Part shown: piece after piece, positions 1 through 10,705 of the stretch | Position numbering within the stretch: position 1 is the stretch's first letter | How the letters are laid out: each line of letters starts with the position of its first letter | DNA from: Lentinus brumalis | Taxonomy: Eukaryota > Basidiomycota > Agaricomycetes > Polyporales > Polyporaceae | DNA: 64,000 bases | NCBI GenBank assembly: GCA_001792895.1 | Contig: MARA01000007.1 | Location: forward strand, 372,001 to 436,000 | Direction of reading: 5' to 3' | Notes under the pieces: model-generated | The model's input: only the letters and a program-made list of their open reading frames with translations | Databases searched by the model: none | What the model was told of the DNA's origin: nothing | Position numbers and translations under genes: made by a program

Positions 1-395
1 GATTTCCTCGTAGCGATCGCCTTGCAACGCAGAAGGCACTCCAGACAGTCGCCGCCGGACAACAGGCGGAGAACCTGCTCGACTTCTCCGACGACGTCCC
101 CAACGAGGGGCAGCCTTCTGGTCTCGCAGCGACGACCGTTCTCGCGTCAACACCGGCCGCTGCGAACTTGCTCGCAGGGACGTCAAGCAATCCCCTCGAC
201 GATCTTGTCTCAATATTCGGCGGTGCAAACTTGGGCGCTTCGTCCACGCCGGCGTCGTCGAACCCGATGGGCGGGTTCGGGTTCGGCGCGTCCCCGCTCA
301 CGCCCGCACCCGCAATCACGCCTGTGATGTCCCCTCAACCGCCAGCACAACCACAGGCACAGTCTGGCCAGGATGATCTGTTGGGTTTGTTCTAG
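1..395 (+). CDS. C-terminal end of a probable beta-adaptin (AP-1/AP-2 large subunit), partial
   Basis: Only the last exon or exons are in the window; the 5' part lies to the left. Reading frame 3 is open from the window edge to the TAG at 393-395. The encoded tail has the segment QQAENLLDFSDD, then a long Ala/Gly/Pro/Ser-rich linker with NPLDDLVSIFGG, and ends in DDLLGLF. Acidic LLDF and DLLGL boxes in a low-complexity linker are typical of the hinge and tail of clathrin adaptor beta subunits, which bind clathrin on vesicles at the trans-Golgi network or plasma membrane. The CAG at 30-32 could be a splice acceptor. The folded N-terminal domain is not visible, so the family call rests on the linker alone. 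Another endocytic linker protein is possible. Confidence 0.5.
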   Translation, partial: FPRSDRLATQKALQTVAAGQQAENLLDFSDDVPNEGQPSGLAATTVLASTPAAANLLAGTSSNPLDDLVSIFGGANLGASSTPASSNPMGGFGFGASPLTPAPAITPVMSPQPPAQPQAQSGQDDLLGLF

Positions 396-2574
396 AGTCT
401 GCTTTGCGCGGTCATGGACTTGGTGTGGATGTCGCTGGAAGGTGTACGCTCCGTGTCTTCTATATTGTTATCACGCTTTCACTGGATTGTTTTGGTGTGT
501 CGTTGTGATGGCGGCATATACTAGGTGAGCGGTGTGCTCAGGGAACCTTGCGTCGTCCGTCGTTGCTGATGACAACTCACGACATAGTGCTGGTCCAAGT
601 TTCGCCACAGGTTTGTGAGTAATCGGAGGAGCGACACGGTTGGTGCATGCCAGGTGGGTGTATATGTCCCACTCGCGAATCTGCGGGCAGCTCTGCGAAG
701 AGAACGGACGGTCTTCGCCCAAGCCTGGATGCATGTGCTCGGTTGACTGACACGTAGTAGATCTCTCGCGAGACATGCCTCCGTCGCGTGCACAGCGACA
801 GTGTACAAGCTCGTCCATGCCTTCCTTCTTTTGGTTCTGCCAAAGGAGTTGATAATCGTGTACCATCGTGCATTTCGATCGCACGTACGTACGACTCATT
901 GCAGCCTAAATCGTGATCACTGATCAGTGGCTTTCGCAGAGCATGGGCCGCCTCTCACTTCCATCCTTACGTCGGAGCTTGTAATGGTCGATCCACACCG
1001 GCGTCACACTTCGGGACTGAAGCGCGGGGAGCCTCATCCGTTGACCCGTCCTGCCAAATACCTGGCAGTTGCTCGCCATACAAGCATCATGCGGAGATAT
1101 CGATAGCGTGGTCGATGAAGATCACGACTCAAAAGCCATGCACATCGCGCGTGTAGATCACGATGCAGAGGCCGCGCCCAGCCGTTTATGTCCAGGAGGG
1201 TTGCGTGCTGAACTCCATGTACCACCATTGGCGAGGCGTCTGAACGTTAGGCCGAGGACGAATACATGTGTCGGTCTAACCTGGGTTGTCGAATTCAGGT
1301 GCGTTATTCATCGTGGTGGTAAAAACTTGACCTTGATCCATGTCTGCCTCGTACTAGTGACGTTTCTCTGTACAGTTGGACACCCCATTCCGGTCTCAGG
1401 AGGACATTGTGGTGTGTCGTCCACTTGCACTCAAGTGAACGTCACAACTACGCTCCGTGGCCGGAAAATTTCCCGTGTGGCCCCGGACAGATGTCAACCT
1501 GTTACCTATGCATGACAACGCCGTGTGGCTCATCCCCCAAGGTTCGAACCGTTTCAGAATAGACATATTGAACGGTGTCTGCAAGACAAATCTGATCGAC
1601 TTTCCAGCGTCCGGACGATGATGACGGAATTCAATCGCTCAGCAAGTATGACACCGATTCTTTCGGGGGCATCGTCATGCATCACACTAGGAGGTGCCAC
1701 CACACCGAGGCCAATTCCATATGCGCAGTCATGTCAGATGTGAGTGCCGCGAAGACGGGGTGTACTAAGCTGATCCGATGCTCCCAAGACTATCGTGAGG
1801 TAATAGATTAATCCCGGAACTGAAGTTAAGGCCCACGCGCATACGCACACGCTCTCCGGTTCATTTCTGCTGAGTTTATACTAGCATCCCAAACACATCC
1901 TGGCAACTGATGAGCGCCGTTACTGAACACACAGGAAGTCGTGGGCTGCGAAGCCTACGCTAGTCTGTACTAGTTCAGGAATTTTGTCTCCCTTCTCCCT
2001 TCTTGCTATCAATTCAACACGTCGGTTGACCCACGTATCCCGCGCTCGTCGTTGTCGAGCCATGGCACGCGAGAGCAATCAAACTCCCAGGTGTCGCCAC
2101 AGCCGAGGCGTTACAGTCGCTTTGCCCTGGCGAGTCTCCTGTGGGCCGTGGCAACGCGGCGCGCTTGCAGCTGCTTGCAGATGCGAAACGTCCTGATTGC
2201 ATACCAAGATTTGCCAGCGTATGGGCGCACAGCAGGCTGAAGAAGTCCTCGCGTCTGCCGCATGCTCCCGAAGCCCAGAACGAAGCACACATCAAAAGGC
2301 AACTGTGGCTCTCATCCCTGGGGAGAGAGCGCATACGCCATACTAGAACATCGGTTGACGTACTTGCCGCCGCATCAAGCTAGGGCCCAAGGCCAGGAAG
2401 GCCGACCGTGTCATAGACCCGCCCTCGATCCGGCGCATTGCGATTGACGGGCCGAGGATCAATTTTCGAATGCCCATAGGTACGTCCAATAAGTACTGTA
2501 TGATATCGTCCTGTGGATGATACCTCCCGTCCCATCCCAGCCCATTCGCGGCTCCCCGACGACCTTCCGACGTT
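396..2574. other. Intergenic region, no gene recognised
   Basis: About 2.2 kb between the adaptin-like gene and the P450. Small open frames occur on both strands (the longest about 150 codons, at 1069-1515), but none shows a recognisable domain, a convincing start context or a spliced continuation. It holds the 3' end of the adaptin gene and the P450 promoter. A tRNA B-box-like string near 1543 has no matching acceptor stem. Confidence 0.6.
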
Positions 2575-4724
2575 ATGTACTCCAGTATTCTCATCACCGC
2601 ATGGCATGTCGCTACAGCAGTCCTCCTCATCCTAATCGTCAGGGCTGCGATACTGCGCAAACGTCGAGGCCCAATGCCTCCTGGCCCCTCCGGTTGGCCG
2701 ATCATAGGCAATGCACTCGACATTCCAACTGCACACAATTGGAAGGCGTTCGCGAAGTGGGGGGAACGGTGGGGTAAGTCTGCGATGCCTACCGCATACG
2801 TATACAGGTTTCGATCACACCGTCTGCAGGGGACCTCATGTCTATTGTGCTCCTGGGGCAGCCTATGGTCATCATCAACTCCTACAAGCATGCCTATGAG
2901 CTGCTTGAGAAACGATCCGGCATCTACTCGGACCGTCCGCACATGATCATGGCAGGAGAGATCGTCGGTTGGGACCAGATTCTAGTACTCCTGCGATATG
3001 GGGGCCAATTCCGGGAGTACCGCCGACTCATGGCTCGCGTCCTCGGGTCGCGGAAGAGCGTGAACGCATTCACGCCTGTTATCGAGGAGCAGACATCCCA
3101 GCTACTGGTGCGCCTTCTGCGCGAGCCGACGTTTGACTTGCCTTCGCAGATACGCAAGTACGTTCTTCGTTCATCTCCGCTCCTGCCATCCCAAAGCCAG
3201 CGCCACGCTCTGGCTTCCCGATATCGGCTTCGGTGCTGCGTGGCATGCGGTTTTCTCACGAGTGACGTTCGCGTCCACAATTCTTTGCAGGATGACGGGG
3301 GCGATCGTTCTCAAGATCTCATACGGATACCAGCCTCAGGAGGAGAATGACCCTCTGATCAGAATGGCCGACGAAGCCACGGAGCAAGCTGCCGAAGTCG
3401 CCCAGCCGGGTGCCTTCCTCGTTGACGTCTTCCCTTTCCGTAAGTACTCACTTCTAGCGTCGCGCCCTACACCATCATTCCTTCCTTGCGTAACTCCGAT
3501 TTGTGATGCACATGCTGATGTGCGCAACACGTTCAGTGCGTTACGTCCCGACATGGTTCCCCGGCGCCGGGTGGAAACGCAAGGGTGAAGCGTATCGAGC
3601 GAACATGAACCAGATGAGCGCGGTACCTCATCAATTCGTCAAAGATCAGATGGTACGGAACGGTGTGCGAGCCATGGGAGAGCGGTTTATTGACACGTCT
3701 TCTAGGCTGCCGGGACCGCAATTCCCAGCTTTACGTCGACGATGCTCGCGGACAGCCCTACACCAGAAGAGGAATACAGAATTCAGATGTCGGCTGCATC
3801 CATATACTCCGGCGGCGCTGACACGGTGAGCGATCGCTGTGCACCATCACCCGCAGCCAGATGCTGAAAGGTGAATCGCAGACAGTGTCGGCAGAGTTGA
3901 CTTTCATCCTCGCGATGGGTCTGTGGCCCTCGGTACAGAGGAAGGCTCAGGCAGAACTGGACTCTGTGATAGGGCACGACCGCCTGCCAACCCATGCCGA
4001 TTTTGCCCAGATGCCGTACTTGAACGCTCTTTACCTCGAAATCCTGCGGTGGAATCAGGTCGTCCCTCTCGGTGAGCAGTCGTTCCCTTAGTTAGTTAGT
4101 GGAATCTGACATATGAATCTGGTGGCAGGCGTTCCACACGCCATCCTCGAAGATGACATTTACGAGGGGTACTTCATCCCGAAAGGGAGCATTGTCTGCG
4201 TCAACCAATGGTTTGCACTCTCGCGACGTCATGTGTATTCCCAGGTCTCATAGTGATGCAGGAAAATTCTTCACGACCCGGAGATATACGAGGACCCTTT
4301 CACCTTTAACCCAGATAGGTTCCTACCCGGCCCGAACGGCAAGCAGCCTGAGATGGACCCACGCAAAGTCGCATTTGGTTTCGGACGAAGGTGAGAGGTC
4401 TGCTGATCTTACTGCACTCGATTCTGACTGCATCTGCGTCCCAGAATCTGTCCCGGAGTGCACCTCGCGGAGGTTTCAGTACTCACCCTCGCCGCCATGA
4501 TGCTCTCCGTCTTCGACATCACGGAACCCCGGAGCAAGAAGGGCGTCCCGCTTCACCCGGGCAACGCCGATTACACAGGGGGAACCATCAGGTGCGTTAT
4601 ATTTGTGAAGCAGTCAAAGTTTCCCTCACGAACTGTGTGCAGTCATCCGAGTCCCTTCACCTGTGCCATCGCACCCCGGTCGGAAAAGGCCAAAGCCTTG
4701 ATCCTGGCCGCGGCCAAAGCCTGA
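2575..4724 (+). CDS. Cytochrome P450 monooxygenase (CYP), 10 exons, intact
   Basis: A haem-thiolate monooxygenase, probably anchored in the ER membrane. Splicing at consensus sites gives exons 2575-2773, 2830-3157, 3291-3439, 3537-3652, 3706-3825, 3882-4071, 4129-4210, 4262-4390, 4445-4591 and 4643-4724, or 513 residues, normal for a fungal P450. Visible landmarks in order: an N-terminal hydrophobic anchor, a Pro-rich hinge (MPPGPSGWPIIGN), the I-helix GGADT just before the intron at 3826, the K-helix ExxR (EILR), the PERF-like FNPDRF, and the haem-binding loop FGFGRRICPG with its Cys ligand, split by the intron 4391-4444. The sequence resembles basidiomycete enzymes annotated as O-methylsterigmatocystin oxidoreductase-like; that label does not give the substrate. 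No frame break was found. The electron donor would be P450 reductase, not the TAH18 homologue next door. Confidence 0.93.
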
Positions 4725-5648
4725 TGGTCATACGGTATCTCTTAGAATCACGAAACTCGTACGAACGAACGATGTGTGTACCGCCTGGATCACGGTCATC
4801 GGGCATATTGAGGCATCATGACCTCGACCACTGAGCTGGCTCAGGGCTGTGTACGTTTCTCCTTGTACGATCACGACACTAGTGTTGTATTGTTGTACTC
4901 TACGCATCGCTGTCTACTTGTCGTCGCTTACCGTTTGCTATCTAACAAAATATATGTACTTTCGTCCTGCAGTTCCAATGCAGCTCGCACTAAAGTCCAG
5001 GACGGTGACGCTCCTACAAGTTGAGTAACGTCTGCCACCTCCGTACCAACACCGATGTGTCCATAGCAATTGTGGTTACCTCTGCGAAGAGGTTCCGGTT
5101 ACTCAAATACTTACCTGCGAGCTTCTGGTCCAAGTGCAGATCAAGGACTACCGTTCGGGGAAGGGATCCGCACCGCCACTGCTGTTGGTCCCCTCTCGAT
5201 CAATTCACTCAGACTCTTCTCGAAAACAACTGCGATCCAGGTATTTGCGGCAATGCATTGATGAGAGGCACTGAAGATGCAGGGTCGCGCAAGCGGGACA
5301 ATGGGCAAGGTACGCCGCAGCGGCGGGGTGGGCCAATTGTGGACGGGTTGTTAAGCGCGCCTCATAATCAGCCGCGGGTCGGGAGAGAGACATGGGACCC
5401 GTCGGGCGTGCGATCGAAGAGTGTACCCAGTCGCTTTCAGATGTGTCACAGGAGATATGAGGAACTCAGAAGTCACTGTTGTGCCGGGTGGGAGTGGATG
5501 GAGCTCGCAGGAAGCACGACGTCCCACGAGTCTGTCTTCGTCGCAGGCCACATCTGAGCTCTTCAATATTTGCATTGGTGAGCACCAGGCGCGTCGATAA
5601 GATTTCAAAGAAAAACAACTCACAACTCAAGTGCCTATCCGCGAACAA
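4725..5648. other. Intergenic region between P450 and TAH18 genes
   Basis: About 0.9 kb between the convergent 3' ends of the P450 (plus strand) and the TAH18-like gene (minus strand). Open frames here are short, without domains or splice structure. It should hold both 3' untranslated regions. No promoter or repeat was seen. Confidence 0.55.
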
Positions 5649-8145
5649 TCAACTCCAGCACTCCTCGACCAGCCTCCCCTCCCTCTCCATATTAGCGACA
5701 TACTCGATCGCCTCCGCCTCCTCCCGGCCCCCAACCGTCTCCACGGCATGCGCAATCGCCGCCCGCACAGCCGCAGGCATCTTGTTCGCCGAGCCGGAGA
5801 TGTACACCCACGCCCCTCTCTCCCCGACGAGCTCCCAGACACGCTCCGCATCCGCCCGTATGAGATCCTGCACATAGGTCCGCGCCGTGCCTTCGGGGCC
5901 GTCCCGCGAGAACGCCGCACGGTACGTGAGCTGGCCCGCCTGCGCATACGCGGCCCACTCGTCGCCGTAGTGCTGGTCCTTGGACGCGGAGCGGCAGCCA
6001 AAGTAGAGGGTGTTGGAGGAGACGCCGTCGTGTGTCCGGTCTTGGATGACGGCGCGCATCGGGGCGACGCCCGTCCCGGGGCCGATGCAGATTACGGGTG
6101 TGGATGGGCTCGGAAGCGTGATGAAGCCTTTCTGGAAGCCTATGCGGAGCTGGTGGCCGGGCTGTAGGTCGGCGAGCCATGTTGTGCAAACACCTCGACG
6201 AGGTATCTTCAGGAACGTGCGGTACTGCACGATGGCGATGCACAGTTGCACGCTTCGAGGATGAGCCTGGCGGTGAGATTAGTACTTGGGGGAACTTTGC
6301 GACGGACGGCGATTACGCACTTTGTTAGAACTCGCTATTGAGAATTGTCGTGGTCGCAGCGGCGGGAAGACGTCGAAGATGTATTCTCTCGGTATTTTCG
6401 CAGACCGAAACTCTTCGAGTACTTCACGGATCGTTCGCCGAGGTTTCTGACAGTAGTCGTACAGCTCATCCTTTCACCGATTATGAACACGGATGAGACA
6501 AGCAGACGGCGGAGAACGCTTACCGCGCCCTCTTCCGTGAGGAACTCCTCCAGCTTCTCCCGTTCCATGTCGTCCTGGGCAAAATGCTTAAGAAGCGCGA
6601 AAAAGGAACGTCGCGGAACAGCGTTGATATCGACATAACGCGTGAATATCTCGCGTATGGTGGTGACAGCGGGCAGGTGATCCGGCAGAGACTGATCTAT
6701 GGTACTGTTAGCGGTCACTGGCCCTTATATCATGCAGGAGACGTACCTTCGAGGACATGATGAATCTCAACAGGGTCATCGGCTGTGTTTGCATAACCGA
6801 CACACGCCAAGAACGACTCGACGTCCGCCGATGAGGCCTCTGGGTGGATGACAGCAACATCTCCCGGCTCGTACCTATTTGTAAGAATTTGAGGAAGCGT
6901 GTAGTAACTTGTGAGCACGAGACTTACTGCACGTTCTCGTCTAGCTCAAACTCGAAGTGTCGAACGTCCTGGTACCAGTCTGTAGCAGTCATGCGGCGGT
7001 TGCACGTCAAGACGGCGTTATGATACTGTCGATCTGTGACCAAGGGGTCTTTCCGTGTGATCCGCGCTTGCTTGTCGGCACTGCGGATCGCGACTCGAGG
7101 AGGTGGCAGGTTGTCCAGTGGTTCCGCGGTCAAGCCTTCCGGTATAGGAAATATCTGCAGCAACACAGCGGATAGCGTGCTCATCCAGGGACCAAGAGCG
7201 CCTTGAATCCTGTCCATTTGTGTCAGCGGAGAACCTTTTGAACGGCAGACCTGTAGCAATAATTCTAAATTCTCTTAAGTCAAAGCAAACATGCGCTTCG
7301 CATTGGCTTCAGTCGGCCGACGGAGTCACGATATATGATCAGAGGGTCATGTCCAACAGTGTGAATGCATGATACCGGGCTGTTCCACTGCCGCCGGCCC
7401 ACAACCAGTGGAGTGGAAGTGTGCCAGTGACCAGAGTTTCGCTGTACTGCTCCTCGACTATGCGCAAACGGTGCGTCCCCGGGTCCACAGAGGCTTCGCA
7501 ATTGTGCCCTGCAGCAAGCGTACCCATACGAGCTGGTCAACCGGTAACATCTTGCGACGCAAGCACACGCGCGTGGGTCTTGGGCAACCCGGGATACAGA
7601 TGCACGAAGTCTTGGACCGAGAATGACTCACCCTAGATGATGCTGCTCATCGCCCTCCCCTCGAGCACACAGCTCCATCGCCCCCAGATGCTGAAGTCTT
7701 CTGCTCAGGAGCTTCGCGGGCCAGCAGAACTTGGCATATGAAGTGTCTCCAAGCCCAAAGACGGCGAATGTGAGGTCTTCGAAGAGGTCTTCCGGGAGGT
7801 CCGCTCGCAAGAGCATCTGCCACAGAGGGGTCATCGCACGAGGTTCGCGACCTGTACCCGTAGTCGCTACGACGAATATGACGAGGTGCTCGTTAATCAA
7901 CTCTGACTGCGTGCATTCAACGTCTCGCACAAGATGCTCTCAAAGTTTGGGCGTACCGGAGAATATACGTCCATGCTGATCACCCGCGCCCGGATGTGTA
8001 GGCAGCGACAAAGCCGCGCGAGACTGTCCGCGACATCCTGGGCGGTGCCCGTCTCTGTCGCGTAGAGTATCGTAAGGGTGCGCTCATCGTGCGCGTCGAG
8101 GGGCGTCGAGGACCGCGAGGAAGATGATGGTGGAGGAGAGGACAT
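5649..8145 (-). CDS. tah18: NADPH-dependent diflavin oxidoreductase 1 (Tah18/NDOR1)
   Basis: Tah18 passes electrons from NADPH through FAD and FMN to Dre2 (anamorsin) in cytosolic iron-sulfur protein assembly. The start is the ATG at 8145-8143; the stop is TGA at 5651-5649. Domains in order: an FMN-binding flavodoxin domain (ILYATETGTAQD near the N-terminus, then VVATTGTG and FGLGDTSY), a linker with PWMSTL, the FAD domain with RQFSIASS, and the NADPH domain with GPGTGVAPMRA and YISGSANKMP, ending near a C-terminal Trp (EECWS). At least seven exons join in frame at consensus sites (for example 7632 to 7210, and the junctions before DELYDYC and AHPRSV). No frame break was found. The intron at 7211-7631 is far longer than the others and is listed separately. 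Known family role; not a classical P450 reductase because it lacks the membrane anchor. Confidence 0.93.
7211..7631 (-). other. Unusually long intron of the tah18 gene (421 bp)
   Basis: On the minus strand the donor GTGAGT starts at 7631 and the best acceptor (GACAG) ends at 7211, joining HHLG to IQGALGPWM, which is the expected linker order. The other introns of this gene are short. The intron contains an open stretch of about 60-85 codons in the sense direction (about 7527-7339) that I cannot assign to a family. It may be an inserted fragment or an alternative exon. Confidence 0.55.
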
Positions 8146-8876
8146 CGTTATCAGATAATTTTGCCGCAGCGCTTAGATGCGCCCGCACAGCTCCCGACGA
8201 CCATGACGATCTCCTCCACTCTTGCGACAACGACGACGACGAGCACGACGGCGAGGAATGTTCTGACAACTTGACTCACGCATGATTTCACTCACCGTCT
8301 AAAGACAGCGCGTGATAGGCGTATGAGTTGCGCAAGCGATGGCATTACTGCAGTCAGGTATGTCTCCCAGCCTCTTATATTCGAGGATGTGGAGGTTAAT
8401 TCAGCGTCCACAGATGTACGCTTTAGCGGAACACATATTTCGTTACGAGACACATTATCGCTCTGCTCTCCATGTCGCCCTCTGCCTTCTCCGCATCGGC
8501 CGCGGCGTCAACCGGCCCTCTCGCATCCGGCCCAGTTTGGGAGACGGCGACAACGCCACGTAGTCGGGCGGGCTCATCACCAGCGCGGAAAATATAACGA
8601 AGTGGATCGCGATGCTGCTGAACGAAGACGTCGACCGGGTCTACGGCAGGACTATCGTCCCTGCATCTGTCCATCGGGAGTTACAGCTGCTCGCTCAAAC
8701 TTGCACGGTCACCCGTCGGCCGACTCGTATTGGTCGACAATTGTGGGCTAATATGGGAATGGCTGGGACCAATGGACCCACCACGGTGTTGACCTGAGCA
8801 GCATTGCGGGTACGAAAGGTGCTATGCGCTTGGCGCACGCAGCTGTCCTGTCGTCACGATGCGGTATACACACCAT
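8146..8876. other. Promoter-side region of tah18 up to the LINE A insertion
   Basis: About 0.7 kb between the tah18 start and the left target-site duplication of LINE A. Before the insertion it continued directly into the sequence now at 15230 onward. It should hold the tah18 promoter; no TATA-like element or gene stands out. Short open frames lack domain features. Confidence 0.5.
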
Positions 8877-8890
8877 GAGTCCCGTGGGCT
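8877..8890 (+). repeat. Left target-site duplication of LINE A (14 bp)
   Basis: The 14-mer GAGTCCCGTGGGCT here is repeated perfectly at 15216-15229, immediately after the A-rich end of the element. Direct flanking repeats of this size are the mark of target-primed reverse transcription. Confidence 0.92.
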
Positions 8891-9047
8891 GGGACTCTCC
8901 TTGGCTTCCTACCACCACCGGCTACGTTCTTCCCACGCTTTTTCGACCTCATAGGGGGAGGTCGGGCGTGCGGCACAGAGGCTTTCTGGTCTGGTTAAGC
9001 TTAGATTTATCATCTAGAGAGTCCTCTGGTTCCCCATAGGTCCACCG

Positions 9048-10705
9048 ATGTCACGAACCGCGTCGAATACGCCCTCCACGGGCCCGACACCGACAAGCGC
9101 CCGTGCAAAAACGCCGGCCTTACTGCCAGGATCGGGACCGGCTACGAGACGAACAGCTCCGAAACGGCCGTTAACGCAGCAACAGGCTTTCATAGAGGCA
9201 GAGAAGGATTTCCCCGACATCGACGCGGCTGTCGCGTTTCTAAAGCAGCGTACTCTCATACCCGAAGGCGACACTGCCGTCACGGAGGCTTCCCTCATCA
9301 CCGGCCTCCTTCACTTCGCCCACGGCTCCTCTCAAGATCTCGCGCGGAAGGGGCTCATCGCCTTCGCTTTCCTCGCTCGGGAACTTTTCAAGCAGAACAC
9401 CGCCGACGCCATCGCCGGGCTGTCGCAGAGCGCGCCGAGGAACAGCTTACCCTCCGCCTCGACGAACACACTACGCGAATGGAGTCCAAGATGGAGGAAG
9501 TGATGGGAGAGCTGGAGGAGGCAAAGAAAGAGCTAGGCGAATGTGCGGGGAGGCTCAAGGAGGCTTGCCAATGGGTAGGACAGGCGGAGGCGGCGCTCAC
9601 AGCGGCGCGGACGGACATGCAGGCGGCCGTCGGTACGTCCCCTGCCCCCGCTTCCACGCTGACCTTGGACACCGCGCCGGCGCGCACGCGTCGGGCGGTC
9701 AATCTTGCAGATTTGCTCCGGCGGCAGGTCCTGGTCCGTGGCGCGTCCTTCGACCACCCTCCCGACCAGCGCCCATCCGACGCGGACGTTCTGACCCGGG
9801 CTCGCGGCGCACTCGACGCCGTGGCGCGGGACGGCCTCACCCTACCGAAAGACGGCGCCATCGATACCGCGAAGACTCTAGCTCACGGCGACATTGTCTT
9901 CACGGCGTCCTCAGTCAGCATGGCGAAGTGGCTTGCACTCCCAGCCGTCGCCACCGCCTTCTCGCGCAAGCTGGGGCTCAAGGCGCACATCGTAGAGCGC
10001 ACTTACAAGTTGGTAGCCGAGCGGGTTCCGGTAGAGTTCGACCCGAGCGACTCTGCCGGCCTCCGCGCGATCGAAGAGACACATGGTCTCCAGCATGGTG
10101 CGATTGTGCAGGCGGACTGGATCAAGCCTGTGGCCAAGCGCACCCCTGGTCAGAGGACGGCGTTCCTGCTGCTCACCATGTCTGGTGTGCAGCAGGCCAA
10201 CGTCGCTCTGAAGGGTCTCATGTTTGTGGGGCGGCGAGTGTTTGTTCGCAGGGACATGGAGGAGCCCAAGCGTTGCGCAAAGTGTCAACGATACGACGGA
10301 CACTTCGCCCGCGACTGCCCAGCGGAGCACGACACCTGTGCCACCTGCGCGGGTGCTCACTTGACCTCACAGTGTCCAGTCCGCGACCCGGATGGCTACC
10401 GCTGTGCCAACTGCAACGAAGACGGCCACGCGGCCTGGGACCACAACTGCCCGACGCTGCGTGCCAAGGTGCGTAGCCTCTCCTTGCGGCGCGCCGACAC
10501 TGGGTTCCGCTTCTTCGTCACCGACAACCCCGAGACGTGGGTCCCGGACGAGGAGGACCTGTCTCGAGCACCACCCCCGCCCACAGTATGGTCACAGATT
10601 CAGCATCGCTTCGACAACTCCCCCCTCCGCCAAGGCGCACGCAGCGTCAGGCCCGCCTCGACGGCTATCTCAGCCAGCCAGCCCTTTCGTCTCCCCCCGT
10701 GCTGA
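9048..10705 (+). pseudogene. LINE A ORF1 (nucleic-acid-binding protein), one frame break
   Basis: ORF1 protein of the element, expected to bind the RNA in the ribonucleoprotein particle. It starts at ATG 9048 in frame 3 and continues in frame 2 from about 9415; the change fits loss of one base in the CCGGG around 9413-9417. After the break comes a charged coiled-coil-like stretch (MEEVMGELEEAKKEL), then a central RNA-binding-type region and three cysteine/histidine knuckles: CAKCQRYDGHFARDC, CATCAGAHLTSQC and CANCNEDGHAAWDHNC (roughly 10275-10450). The stop is TGA at 10703-10705. ORF2 is already open in another frame before this stop. Called a pseudogene only because of the frame break, which may be artefactual. 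Confidence 0.85.

Noticed and set aside
1069..1515. 148-codon open frame upstream of the P450
   Set aside because: No recognisable motif, no splice partners, isolated in a gene-poor stretch.
1538..1560. tRNA-like B-box GGTTCGAACC
   Set aside because: No A-box at the right distance and no pairing acceptor stem on either strand.
5649..8145. Reading the tah18 gene as cytochrome P450 reductase partner of the P450
   Set aside because: No N-terminal membrane anchor, and the linker and C-terminus match the soluble Tah18/NDOR1 family, which serves iron-sulfur assembly.
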